Shown one piece after another: positions 9,631 through 18,437 of a DNA stretch of 64,000 nucleotides. Every line of letters starts with the position of its first letter. Position 1 is the first letter of the stretch. The translations under genes and the position numbers were made by a program. Origin of the DNA: Streptomyces pyxinae (lineage in GTDB: Bacteria; Actinomycetota; Actinomycetes; Streptomycetales; Streptomycetaceae); assembly GCF_024756275.1 (NCBI RefSeq), contig NZ_JANUGQ010000010.1, positions 1 to 64,000 of the forward strand, read 5' to 3'. The notes beneath the pieces are model-generated. The model saw only the letters and a list, made by a program, of their open reading frames with translations, searched no databases and had not been told where the DNA came from.

Positions 9631-9660
9631 GGGGAGGCCACCCCGACAGGCGGCCTCCCC
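9631..9660 (+). terminator. Second, nested hairpin of the terminator
   Basis: GGGGAGGCC at 9631-9639 pairs with GGCCTCCCC at 9652-9660. The arms share their core with the first hairpin, so alternative pairings between the two are possible. Confidence 0.7.
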
Positions 9661-9997
9661 TTCGTCGTCCCTGCTGGACGGTGAGGGTGCAGGTCGCCGG
9701 TGGGGGCCGGCCGGATCCGACGGTCACGGTGAGCCTCGTGTTCGCCGTGCCGCTCGGGCCGGTTCCGGTCTCCGGGCCGGGCGGCCGGGCGGCCAGGAGA
9801 CGACGTGCTGTCCGGCCGGCCGGCTCCGCTCGGGTCCCGTCAGCCCGACCGACCGAGCACACCACGCCCCGGCTCCCCTTCGCCCCACGCAGACCCGGCC
9901 ACCGCCCCGGGCGGACTCCGGCCGGGCCCACGCGGGGGGGGGCCGTCTCCATCACTCCGAACGATGTCTCACCATGAGAGACAATGCGTATCACATT

Positions 9998-10028
9998 TTG
10001 ACCAGCATCAGGGAATCCGTCCTAAGCT
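9998..10028 (+). promoter_or_regulatory. Candidate promoter of the MFS gene
   Basis: TTGACC at 9998-10003 and TAAGCT at 10023-10028 with 19 bases between fit a vegetative streptomycete promoter. Transcription would start near the ATG at 10036. Just upstream, TCTCA and TGAGA form a 5-bp inverted repeat (9967-9979) that could be an operator. Confidence 0.45.
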
Positions 10029-10131
10029 CCGGGGCATGACGCAGGGGGGCGGGAGCCTCCGGGCACTGGCTGAACAGCGGGCCGGACACCACTGCGCCGA
10101 GGCATCCGCGACGGGACGAAGGCAGCCGACC

Positions 10132-11409
10132 ATGCAGGAAGACATAGAGCCCCCGGCCACCATGGACATCGGCCGCAAGCGCTGGCTGATGCTCGCGCTC
10201 GGCACCACGGCGCAGACCGCCGCGTGCGTCTTCGTCTACGGCGTCCCGTACCTGGTTCCGGCGCTGAGGACGGAGGATCACCTCTCGCTCGCACAGGCCG
10301 GCGGAGTCATCGCCGCGCCCACCCTCGGTCTGGTCGTCGCCCTCGTCGCCTGGGGAGCCGCAGCCGACCACTACGGGGAACGCGTCGTGCTCTTGAGCGG
10401 ACTGACCCTGTCGGCCCTCGCCCTGCTCGCGGGCGTCTTCGTCCATGGACCGATGCCGCTGGGTGTCACGTTCTTCCTGGCCGGCGCCGCGGGCGCGTCG
10501 GTGTACGCGGCCAGCGGTCGCGTCGTGATGGGCTGGTTCGACCATCGCCGGCGCGGTCTGGCCATGGGCGTGCGGCAGACCTCCACCCCGCTGGGCATGG
10601 GCATCGCCGCCCTGTCCGTCCCGCTTCTCGCCGACCGGTGGGGGGTGCGGGGCGTGTTGCTCTTCACCACCGTCCTGACCGGCGCCGTCGCCCTCGCGGT
10701 GGCGCTGTACGTCAGCGATCCGCCGCGGCCCGCGAGGCCCGCCACCAACGCCTTCACCGGCAAACCGGCGTCCCCGTACCGGACACCGGCCCTGTGGCGC
10801 ATCCACGGTGCCAGCGCCCTGCTGGTCTGGCCGCAGTTCACCATCAGCGCCTTCGGCCTGGTCTTCCTGATCGACGCGCTGGGCTGGAGCCCGGCCGGCG
10901 CCGGCCGGCTGATGGCGCTGGGCCAACTGCTGGGGGCGATGGCCCGGATCGGGGCGGGCACATGGTCCGACCGCGTCGGCAGCCGTCTGCGCCCGATGCG
11001 TCGACTGGCGACAGCGACCGCCGCGCTGACAGCCCTGCTCGCGCTCTGCGCCCACTGGCCCTCATGGCCCGCCGCCGTCGTCCTGGTCGTCGCCTGCGGT
11101 CTGGCCGGCAGCACCAACGGCCTGTCCTTCACCTCCACGGCGGAGCTGGCCGGGCCCCACTGGGCCGGCCGCGCACTGGGCGTCCAGAACACCGGTCAGA
11201 ACCTGATCGCCTCGCTGACTCCGCCGCTCGCCGGGGCCCTGATCGGCACTTCGCACTACGCGGCGGCCTTCGCGCTGGCCACTGCCGTCGCCGCCGTCGC
11301 CCTCCTGGCCGTGCCGGCCGGCAGGCGCCCGGCGACACGTCCACCGGGACCGACGGGGACGCATTCCGGCAGCCGGCCGGGACCGCCCGCAGGATCCTGT
11401 CCCGGATGA
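10132..11409 (+). CDS. MFS transporter
   Basis: A 425-residue integral membrane protein of the major facilitator superfamily with about 12 hydrophobic segments. The first segment starts near residue 15, and a typical loop (WGAAADHYGERVVLL) follows the second. The cytoplasmic motif MGWFDHRRRGLAMG suits this superfamily, and a central loop with Pro and Thr separates the two halves. ATG 10132 follows GAAGG and gives a normal length; an in-frame ATG at 10036 would add 32 residues and would make a leaderless start from the promoter seen at 9998-10028. The substrate is unknown; drug or organic anion transport is likely. It stands alone. Confidence 0.88.
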   Translation: MQEDIEPPATMDIGRKRWLMLALGTTAQTAACVFVYGVPYLVPALRTEDHLSLAQAGGVIAAPTLGLVVALVAWGAAADHYGERVVLLSGLTLSALALLAGVFVHGPMPLGVTFFLAGAAGASVYAASGRVVMGWFDHRRRGLAMGVRQTSTPLGMGIAALSVPLLADRWGVRGVLLFTTVLTGAVALAVALYVSDPPRPARPATNAFTGKPASPYRTPALWRIHGASALLVWPQFTISAFGLVFLIDALGWSPAGAGRLMALGQLLGAMARIGAGTWSDRVGSRLRPMRRLATATAALTALLALCAHWPSWPAAVVLVVACGLAGSTNGLSFTSTAELAGPHWAGRALGVQNTGQNLIASLTPPLAGALIGTSHYAAAFALATAVAAVALLAVPAGRRPATRPPGPTGTHSGSRPGPPAGSCPG

Positions 11410-12036
11410 CCTCCGCCGACCAGCGGCGCGGCCCCGCTCCTGGGGCGTCGTCCTCGTCCCCCACGCGCGGACCGTTCCGCTCCTTGGGCGGACGGGTCCG
11501 TTGCCGGCCGGCGTCGGACCCGTTCAGTGCGTCCGCTCGCGGGCGTCCGGCGGTGACGAGGTCGAAGACTGTACGGACGGCGGAAGGGCGCTTGCCGGCG
11601 GGCCCGCGAGGCGTCGGGCGCGGCGAGGCGTCGGGCGCGGCCGAAGCCGGCGGAGGCCCGCCTCGGCCGGCCGCCGCTCCGCGCGCCGGATCCCTCGCCC
11701 GTGTGGAAGAACTCCTCCCGACCCCGGCCCCCGCCGCCCCGGCCCGGTAGTTGCCCGGTTCGGTGGTTGCCCGGTTCGGGGCGGAAGGGCCGGGGGTGCC
11801 GCTGGTTCCGGAAGTGTTCTGGGCAGCGGAGGGACGGGACGCGGGCGAGTGGTCCGGTGGTCTGGCGCTGCCGGTCCGTGTCCCTGACAGGCGTGGTGCG
11901 GACGGGCCCGCCTCTTTGGTGTCGAGAGCCGGCTCGCCGCTCGCCGGAGGACCGCCCAAGGCGTTGTCAGCGGTGGGTGGGATGATCCCCGGGGCGGGCG
12001 TGAGCACACTGGGATCTCGACTCGGGGGTGGCTCGA
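11410..12036. other. Long intergenic region, no gene seen
   Basis: About 630 bases with GC-rich, low-complexity sequence. A 13-base direct repeat TTGCCCGGTTCGG occurs twice between about 11750 and 11780. Open frames on both strands have shadow-like composition, and long minus-strand frames through here are rejected. Confidence 0.4.
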
Positions 12037-12645
12037 ATGGGTGCTTGGCAGGAACTCTCGACGCTGGTGAAGGGGCGCCTGGAGGCCGCGTCGTCCAGTG
12101 AGCGGAGCGTTTTCGCGGCCGGCGTCGCGGAGCGGCTGATGAGCCGGCGCGAGGCCCTGCCTGAGGACGAACAGGCACCGTTCACCACGGGGCTGCGTCC
12201 GCTCCTGAACTCGGTCCGGGAGGGCGCCCTGGGCGATTCGACGGCGTTCGCCGCCGTCAACCGGGGTGTGGCCGAGTACATGCTCAGCGACTACTGCCAC
12301 AACGACGGCCAGGACGGGCCCGACGACGCGGACGAGGCCGCCGCGGCCGCGGTTCTGTTCGCAGCGCATGCGTATCTCTTCGGGTGCGCGGACTTCGCCG
12401 TCTGGGCGAGCAGCCGGGCCGTGGACGCCGTCGACCAGCATCGTGAGTACCTCACCGAGCAGGAGGAGCAGGACCCTCCCGACCCGGACGAGGCACTGAT
12501 CGCTGAGCTGCGGCGCCAGTTGCACGACCTCGACCTCATCGCCGCGCGTGCGGCGGAGCTGCGTCATGCGAAGTTCGGGCTGCCCATCGACGCGTCCATC
12601 CGGCTCCGTGTGGAGCTGCGCGCTCCTCTTTCCGGCCGGGAGTGA
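12037..12645 (+). CDS. Hypothetical protein, possibly DUF416-like
   Basis: A 202-residue soluble, helical, acidic protein. The patches SSERSVFAAGVAERL and AAAAVLFAAHAYLFG, with a later DQHREYLTEQ, recall DUF416 proteins, but the match is from memory and weak. No signal peptide, membrane segment or catalytic motif is seen. ATG 12037 lies 9 bases after a GGGGG stretch; an in-frame GTG at 12028 is an alternative. The codon pattern (G or C at nearly all third positions, with Asp/Glu-rich content) supports real coding. It stands alone, and function is unknown. Confidence 0.75.
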   Translation: MGAWQELSTLVKGRLEAASSSERSVFAAGVAERLMSRREALPEDEQAPFTTGLRPLLNSVREGALGDSTAFAAVNRGVAEYMLSDYCHNDGQDGPDDADEAAAAAVLFAAHAYLFGCADFAVWASSRAVDAVDQHREYLTEQEEQDPPDPDEALIAELRRQLHDLDLIAARAAELRHAKFGLPIDASIRLRVELRAPLSGRE

Positions 12646-13028
12646 CCGGGCGGTACCCGCGCAGGCGGGGGCCCGCGCCTTGTTCCCGGCCCGGCCGGGG
12701 GCGCGGCCGGGTCGCACCGCCGGCTCAGTGGGGTGCCGACGACCGGGACTCCCCCGGCCGGCTCGGTGACCATCTCGCCGGTCACGGCCCCAGGCCCGTC
12801 GCTTGCGGTCAGTTTGTCGCACCAGATGATCAGGCTGTGGACTACATTGTGAGGATGACTACCGGGACGGCATCGCGCCACACACGGATGGGCGACCCGG
12901 TGCTGCCCTGAGCGCCGAACGGGCCACTGCGGGCCCGCCGTTCGATCGGGGATCCCGCGCGGCCGCGCGGGCTCCGCCTCCTTCGGGTTGATCACAGGCT
13001 CGACACATCAACCACGACAGGAGAGTTC
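12646..13028. other. Intergenic region upstream of the dienelactone hydrolase
   Basis: About 380 bases. The part around 12810-12880 is distinctly less GC-rich than its surroundings and probably holds a promoter, although no single -35/-10 pair is convincing. No gene is seen. Confidence 0.4.
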
Positions 13029-13763
13029 ATGCCCACCAGGACACTGCGGATCCCCACCGCGGACGGCCGGGCCGACGCGTTCGCCGCCTTCCCCGACCGT
13101 GGCGAACGGCACCCGGGGGTGCTGATGTACGCGGACGGCTTCGGCATCCGGCCCGTGCTGCGGGAGATGGCCCTCGAACTGGCCGGGCACGGGTACTACG
13201 TGCTCGTCCCCAACCTCTTCTACCGGCACGGCCCGGCACCGGTGATCGAGCTGCCCGGGCACATCGGAGAAGAGGCCCGACCCGCGATCTTCGCCCGGCT
13301 GATGCCGTTGATCGAGGCGCACACCGCCGACCGTGTTCTGAGCGACGCCGACGCCTACGTCAGGTTCCTCACCGCCCAGCCCGAGGTCGGCGCCGGCCCG
13401 GTCGCGGTGACGGGCTACTGCATCGGCGGTCTCCTGGCGATGCGCACCGCCGCCGCCCACCCCGGCCAGGTGGCCGCCGTCGCCGCATTCCACGGCCCCG
13501 TGGGCGCCGATGGGCCCGGCCTGTTCTCCGGACTCACCGCCCAAGTCCACCTCGGCCACGCCGAGGGCGACATGACGACCGAGGCCCTCGGCGAGCTCAA
13601 CCAGGCTCTCAGTGCCGCGGGTGTCAGCCACACCTCCGAGATCTACCCCGGCACGATCCATGGCTTCACCATGTCCGACACCGACGCTTTCAGCGCCTCC
13701 GGGCTGCAGCGCCACTGGGACCGTCTGCTCCCTCTCTTGGACCGCGCTCTGACCAACCGCTGA
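13029..13763 (+). CDS. Dienelactone hydrolase family protein
   Basis: A 244-residue alpha/beta hydrolase of the dienelactone hydrolase family. The nucleophile is Cys131 in GYCIGG, with Asp181 (HAEGD) and His211 (IHGF) completing the expected Cys-Asp-His triad. The family opens dienelactones in aromatic catabolism or acts on related esters; no aromatic pathway genes lie nearby, so the natural substrate is open. ATG 13029 is preceded by CAGGAGAG at proper spacing. The protein is cytoplasmic and full length. Confidence 0.93.
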   Translation: MPTRTLRIPTADGRADAFAAFPDRGERHPGVLMYADGFGIRPVLREMALELAGHGYYVLVPNLFYRHGPAPVIELPGHIGEEARPAIFARLMPLIEAHTADRVLSDADAYVRFLTAQPEVGAGPVAVTGYCIGGLLAMRTAAAHPGQVAAVAAFHGPVGADGPGLFSGLTAQVHLGHAEGDMTTEALGELNQALSAAGVSHTSEIYPGTIHGFTMSDTDAFSASGLQRHWDRLLPLLDRALTNR

Positions 13764-14343
13764 GGTTCCGGCTCGGGACCAGGCCTGAAGTACGCAACTG
13801 CCGCCTGGGGCCGCGCGCCCATCGAGAACGGCCGGTGCTCCACCGTGGCCGCAGGGCCGCCCCCCGCCGGCGCGGGGGCGGCCGACGAAGGCGCGGGGCC
13901 CCGGCCGCTCGCGCCCCGGCACGTCCGCCGGCGCGCGGGAGCCCGGATCGAGGAACCGGCGGGGTCCGGCATCAGTCCGGCGGGGCACTCGTCTCGGCCG
14001 CCCGGGGGAAAGCCGGGTGGAGACCGGGATACGCGCGGATCAGACGCTGGATCGCGATGTCCGCCGGCGCTCCGTTCCTCGGCCCCCTGCTTCCGATCCG
14101 GCCCCGGCGGTCGATGCCCGCCGTCGGCCGGGGGCCGCTCAGGCGAGCAGATGCCGCCAGCGGCCGGCCGACTCCACCGGATCCACGCCGGTCCGCTCCA
14201 GCCGGGCCTTCGCCGCCCGGACCGACGGCTCCGGGCACATGGCCGGCCGGCCGGAGCCCGCGTCGTACGACACGGCGGCCCGCCCGGCCGGCTCGGGGAC
14301 GACGGCCCGAAGGCACCCCTTGCCCTCCTGATCGCTGCCGAGT
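13764..14343. other. Intergenic region with a possible gene remnant
   Basis: About 580 bases. On the minus strand, the frame ending at 14139 has a protein-like tail (VSYDAGSGRP, then ERTGVDPVESAGRWRHLLA) that could be a short gene or the end of a decayed one, running downstream of the HxlR gene. No family is recognised and no ribosome-binding site is clear. The rest looks non-coding. Confidence 0.35.
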
Positions 14344-14862
14344 TCAGGAGTCTTCGACCGGCCCGGCCCGATCCCATCCGGGCGCCCGCACCTCGATCGT
14401 GAGACCTTCCGGCCCGACCTCCTCACCGCAGGTCCGGCACGTCGACGACGCCAGATCGAGGTCGTGCTCGGCGCCGGGCCCGCCGCGGTGGCGGAAGACG
14501 ACCGGCGGAGTGTCCACCGCCCAGCGATCACCCCAGGTCAGCAGCGCGTGCAGGACCGGTGCGAGATCGCGGCCGGCCTCCGTGAGGTGGTATTCGAAGC
14601 GCGGTGGGCGCTCGCTGTAGGCGCGGCGCTCGACCACGCCCGCCTCTTCCAGGGCGCGCAGTCTGGCGGCGAGGCGGTCGCGGGGGGCGCCTGTGTTGCG
14701 GACGATCCGGTCGAAGCGCTGGTTGCCGTAGAAGATCTCACGGATCGCCAGAAGGGCCCAGCGTTCGCCGACCAGGTGCAGCGCGGCGGCCACGGAGCAC
14801 GGCCGGGCGGGCACCTCGGGGTGCGGAACCGACTTCTCGCCCTGCTTCGGGTTCGGGGTCAC
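14344..14862 (-). CDS. HxlR-family transcriptional regulator
   Basis: A 172-residue regulator with one HxlR-type winged helix. The N-terminal Cys22 in RPCSVAAALHLVGERWALL, the helix-turn-helix QRFDRIVRNTGAPRDRLAARL and the wing (VVERRAYSERPPRFEYHLT) are all present. A C-terminal extension of about 60 residues carries a CRTC pair (Cys142, Cys145) which might bind zinc; this tail is seen in some HxlR members. Start is GTG 14862, after GGAG. It is divergent from the DHA2 transporter with only 59 bases between, so it most likely represses that gene through the repeats described in the shared region. Confidence 0.93.
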   Translation of the reverse strand: MTPNPKQGEKSVPHPEVPARPCSVAAALHLVGERWALLAIREIFYGNQRFDRIVRNTGAPRDRLAARLRALEEAGVVERRAYSERPPRFEYHLTEAGRDLAPVLHALLTWGDRWAVDTPPVVFRHRGGPGAEHDLDLASSTCRTCGEEVGPEGLTIEVRAPGWDRAGPVEDS

Positions 14863-14885
14863 ATCTCCATCATCCCTCGCGTCCG

Positions 14886-14948
14886 TTGTGTTTTCAAACC
14901 CACACGGCTAGCCTCCGGTCCATGAGAGTTGGAATTTCAAACCCACAC
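14886..14948 (+). promoter_or_regulatory. Transporter promoter with operator repeats
   Basis: TTGTGT (14886-14891) and TAGCCT (14909-14914) with a 17-base spacer form a good promoter. The 14-mer TTTCAAACCCACAC occurs twice: at 14892-14905 inside the spacer, and at 14935-14948 inside the first codons of the transporter, 43 bases (about four helical turns) apart. The first copy sits in an imperfect dyad, TGTG...CACA. These are probable HxlR binding sites. Transcription would begin at or next to ATG 14922. Confidence 0.7.
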
Positions 14949-16361
14949 AGAGCGTCCCGAGCCGTGTTCGCGACGGTCGCGGCCGCGGTCTTCATGTCGA
15001 ACCTCGACCTCTTCATCGTCAACGTGGCTCTCCCGGCGATGGGCCGCTCGTTCGGCGGCAGCGATCTCGGCTCCCTCTCCTGGGTACTCAACGGCTACGC
15101 GATCGTTTTCGCGGCGCTCCTCGTGGTCGCCGGCCGCGTCGCGGACCGCTCCGGCCACAAGCCCGTCTTCCTGGCCGGACTGGCGGTGTTCACCCTCGCC
15201 TCGGTCGGCTGCGCACTCGCTCCGAACGTCGGGACACTGGTCGCGGCGCGGCTCGTGCAGGCCGCCGGCGCCGCGCTGGTGATGCCGACGTCGCTCGCGC
15301 TGCTGCTCGACACGACGGCACCCGAGCGGCGCGCCGGAGCGGTGCGGGCCTGGGCGTCGCTCGGCGGGATCGCCGCCGGGCTCGGGCCGGTGGCCGGCGG
15401 GCTGCTGGTCGAGGCCGGATGGCGCTGGGTGTTCCTCGTCAACGTGCCGGTGGGGATCGCGGCGTTCGCGCTCGGTGTCAAGGTGCTGCCGTCGCCCGGA
15501 CGCGTCGGGACGCCGAAGAGCCCGCTGCCCGACCTGTTCGGCGCCGTCCTGCTCACCGGTTCGATCGCGACGCTCGCGCTGGGCCTGGTCAAGGCTCCCG
15601 ACTGGGGGTGGACGAGCGCCGGCACCGTGGGCGGCCTGGCTGCCGCGGTGCTGCTCGGCGCCTGGTTCGTCCTGCGTTCGGCCCGTCACCCGGTGCCGAT
15701 CGTCGAGCTGCCGCTGCTGCGTGTTCCGGCGTTCGCCTCCGCCGCGGCCGCCCTGACGCTGTTCACCGTCGCGTTCGCCGGAATGCTGCTCGGCGCGGTG
15801 CTGTGGTGCCAGGGCGTGTGGGGCTATTCGGCTCTGCGCACCGGCCTCGCCATCGCGCCGGGACCCCTGCTGGTGCCGGCGGTCGCGTTGCTGCTCGGGC
15901 CCGCCGTCGCCAGATGGGGTGCGGGCCGCGCCGCGCTGGCGGGATCCGTCGTGTTCGCGGCCGGCACCCTGTGGTGGGCCGCGACACTCGGCACCGGCTC
16001 GGCCTACGCGGCCTCGCTCCTGCCCGGCATGGTGCTGACCGGCCTCGGCGTCGGCATGACACTCCCGGTCCTGACCGGGGCGTCGGCGGCCGCCCTGCCG
16101 CCGGCCCGCTTCGCCACCGGCTCGGCCATCACCTCGATGGGCCGCCAGATCGGCGCGGTCCTCGGCGTCGCGATCCTGGTCGGCATCCTCGACACCCCGG
16201 CCCCCGGACACGCTGTCGCCGCGTTCCGGCACGGCTGGTACGCGCTCGCCGCGGCCTCCCTCCTGGCCGCGTGCGCGACGGTCCCGCTCCTCCGCGAGCC
16301 GCGACCGGCCGCCGCCAGGGCGACCGGCGCCGCGGACGCCGTGAAGGCCGGCGCCGCCTGA
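14922..16361 (+). CDS. MFS transporter, DHA2 (14-TM) type
   Basis: A 479-residue membrane protein with about 14 hydrophobic segments, typical of drug:H+ antiporters of the DHA2 family. The first segment carries VFMSNLDLFIVNVALPAMG, a hallmark of the group, followed by SWVLNGYAIVFAALLVVAGRVADRSG (motif A region shown in part). The C-terminal tail is short and cytoplasmic. No ribosome-binding site precedes ATG 14922, and the promoter geometry suggests a leaderless mRNA. Divergence from the HxlR gene and the shared operator suggest inducible efflux of a toxic compound. Confidence 0.93.
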   Translation: MRVGISNPHRASRAVFATVAAAVFMSNLDLFIVNVALPAMGRSFGGSDLGSLSWVLNGYAIVFAALLVVAGRVADRSGHKPVFLAGLAVFTLASVGCALAPNVGTLVAARLVQAAGAALVMPTSLALLLDTTAPERRAGAVRAWASLGGIAAGLGPVAGGLLVEAGWRWVFLVNVPVGIAAFALGVKVLPSPGRVGTPKSPLPDLFGAVLLTGSIATLALGLVKAPDWGWTSAGTVGGLAAAVLLGAWFVLRSARHPVPIVELPLLRVPAFASAAAALTLFTVAFAGMLLGAVLWCQGVWGYSALRTGLAIAPGPLLVPAVALLLGPAVARWGAGRAALAGSVVFAAGTLWWAATLGTGSAYAASLLPGMVLTGLGVGMTLPVLTGASAAALPPARFATGSAITSMGRQIGAVLGVAILVGILDTPAPGHAVAAFRHGWYALAAASLLAACATVPLLREPRPAAARATGAADAVKAGAA

Positions 16362-16603
16362 GAAGTGAGTCCCGTCCCTCGCTGAACGGACAGGAGTCCC
16401 AGTCGCCCGAGGTGCCGTGCTCTCATGAGCGCGGCGCCTGAGGCCGGGTGGCCGGGATCCCGGTGGCCCCGGACCCACGGCGAACCGAGGGGCCGTGGTC
16501 GATGGCGCCGACCGCACCGCCCGCCGCCTCCGGGCCAGTTGCCTGCCGGAGCCCGGTCGGGCCGGCCGCCGGGAGGAGGCCGTCGGGTAGTCGTCAGGCG
16601 CCT

Positions 16604-16948
16604 TCATGGGGTCGGTGCCGGCGCCTGTCCCCCTGAGCCGGGCGAGCCGGGCGTTCCCACGGGGTCGGCCGCGAAATGCCGCAGTTCCAGCGCTTTGGCG
16701 AAGAAGTGTTCTATCGCCTCGGCGAAACGGGGTGCCTGCTCGCTCCTGGGGAACATCTCCACATGGTGTTCGAGGGACGCCCAGCCGACCCGCAGGAGGT
16801 AGGCGCCGGGCGTCTCGACGTCGCGGTGAAGCTCGACCGAGCGGCATCCCTCGGCCGACTCGAGTATCGGCGCGGCGGCGCGCAGCGCTTGTTCGAACTG
16901 CTCCTCGCGGCCCGAGGTGATGTACAGATACGCGTTCTCGTAGATCAT
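16604..16948 (-). CDS. Antibiotic biosynthesis monooxygenase (ABM) domain protein
   Basis: A 114-residue protein with one ABM ferredoxin-like domain. The signature strand IYENAYLYITSGREEQFEQAL, the central CRSVELHRDVETPGAYLLRVGW region and the HHVEMF helix are typical. Family members oxidise aromatic polyketides or detoxify quinones, or act in heme degradation; no polyketide genes are adjacent. The last 20 residues are a Gly/Pro tail. The start ATG 16948 follows GGAAGGA. It lies 21 bases downstream of an MFS remnant read in the same direction, so the two were probably once one operon. Confidence 0.88.
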   Translation of the reverse strand: MIYENAYLYITSGREEQFEQALRAAAPILESAEGCRSVELHRDVETPGAYLLRVGWASLEHHVEMFPRSEQAPRFAEAIEHFFAKALELRHFAADPVGTPGSPGSGGQAPAPTP

Positions 16949-16969
16949 CGGGGGTCCTTCCGGACGGGG

Positions 16970-17245
16970 TCAGCGGACCTTCTTGATGCGGGTGACGGTG
17001 AGGAGCGCCAGCAGGCCGACGGCCATGGTGAACAGGTAGAGGGCGGTGCAGTTGTGTCCTCGGCCGATGGCGAGGAGGAGAGGGGCGAGCGCGGGGCCGA
17101 TGGACTGCGGCAGGACGTCGGCGCTGTTGATGACACCGAGGTCCTTGCCCAGATCGTCGGAGCTGGGCAGGACTTCGGTCGCCAGGGCCATGTCGACGGC
17201 GAAGTAGAAGCCGATGCCGATGCCGATGCCGATGCCGAGCAGAGT
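16970..17245 (-). pseudogene. C-terminal remnant of an MFS transporter
   Basis: The minus-strand frame ending at 16970 encodes the last segments of an MFS protein: FYFAVDMALATEVLPSS, then DLGKDLGVINSADVLPQSIGPAL, and a closing helix ending in RIKKVR. Upstream of this the sequence loses family resemblance, and the opposite-strand SPFH gene begins at 17424, so the N-terminal two thirds are missing. A GCCGAT hexamer repeated four times (17210-17233 on the plus strand) sits at the break and encodes Gly-Ile repeats. I regard it as a truncated pseudogene. Confidence 0.7.
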
Positions 17246-17423
17246 CTGCGGGGCGGACGACCCCCCGCGGCGGTCGCGGAAGTGCGGTGGCGGCGACGGG
17301 GCCGCCCCTTCGGCGCCGCCGGGCGGCGGAGGCCCGCGGGCGCCGCCCGCTCCCTTTTCGTCCCCTTGACGATATGCAGGTGGCGCCCTTATCGTCGCGG
17401 TGACGACATCGAGGGGATCCACC

Positions 17424-18437
17424 ATGGCCGACATCACCCGGCGCTTCGGCTGGCGCCATCTGCGCTCCGCGCCCACCGCCCACATCCGCCACCACAAGCG
17501 CGGCCGGCTCACCCATGACGGCCGGGGCCTCAGCTTCTGGTACCGGTCGCTGTCGGCGGCGCTCTCCGAGGTGCCGGTCGACGACCGGGAACTGGCCATG
17601 GCCTTCCACGCCCGTACGGCCGACTTCCAGGACGTCACCGTGCAGGCCACCGTCACCTACCGGATCAGCGACCCGGCCCAGGCGGCGGACCGGCTCGACT
17701 TCTCCGTGGACCCCGACACCGGGAGCTGGCGCGGCGCGCCCCTGGAACAGATCGCCACCCTCCTCACCGAGACCGCCCAGCAGCACACGCTGGACGTGCT
17801 GGCCCGCACCCCGCTGGCCACCGCCCTGGTGGACGGCGTCGCCGCCGTACGGGAGCGGGTCGCCACCGGCCTGGCCGCCGAGCCCCGGCTGCCGGCCACC
17901 GGCATCGACGTGGTGGCCGTGCGCGTCGTCGCGATCCGCCCCGAGGCCGAGGTGGAGCGTGCCCTGCGCACCCCGGCCCGCGAGCAGATCCAGCAGGAGG
18001 CGGACCGGGCCACCTACGAACGGCGGGCCGTCGCCGTCGAGCGGGAGCGCGCCATCGCCGAGAACGAGCTGGCCAGCCAGATCGAACTGGCGCGCCGCGA
18101 AGAGCAGTTGGTCGACCAGCGCGGCACCAACACCCGCCGCGAGGCCGAGGAGCAGGCGGCGGCCGACGGTGTACGGACCGAGGCCGAGGCGGCCCGCAAG
18201 GTCCGCCTGGCCCGCGCGGAAGCCGAAGCGGCGCGCGAGACGGGTACCGCGCGCGCCGAGGCCCAGGCGGCCTGGCTGCGGGTGCACGGCGAGGCCGACC
18301 CGGCCACGCTGCACGCCCTGGCGGCGGCCCACCTGGCGGAGAACCTGCCGCGGATCGAGAGCGTCACCCTCTCCCCCGACGTCCTCACCGGGCTCCTCAC
18401 CCGGCTCGGGCGCCCGCACGGTGGGGCGGACGCGTGA
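17424..18437 (+). CDS. SPFH/band 7 domain protein
   Basis: A 337-residue protein of the stomatin/prohibitin/flotillin superfamily. Residues about 20-190 are the SPFH domain (for example DFQDVTVQATVTYRISDP and GIDVVAVRVVAIRPEAEVE), and about 190-290 form a charged coiled coil (repeated Ala-Glu-Ala-Arg). It lacks an N-terminal membrane anchor, so it should be cytoplasmic or peripheral. ATG 17424 follows GAGGGG. Its last codons overlap the start of the NAD-kinase-like gene by four bases (GTGA), so the two proteins are made together and probably act together. The role is not known. Confidence 0.9.
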   Translation: MADITRRFGWRHLRSAPTAHIRHHKRGRLTHDGRGLSFWYRSLSAALSEVPVDDRELAMAFHARTADFQDVTVQATVTYRISDPAQAADRLDFSVDPDTGSWRGAPLEQIATLLTETAQQHTLDVLARTPLATALVDGVAAVRERVATGLAAEPRLPATGIDVVAVRVVAIRPEAEVERALRTPAREQIQQEADRATYERRAVAVERERAIAENELASQIELARREEQLVDQRGTNTRREAEEQAAADGVRTEAEAARKVRLARAEAEAARETGTARAEAQAAWLRVHGEADPATLHALAAAHLAENLPRIESVTLSPDVLTGLLTRLGRPHGGADA

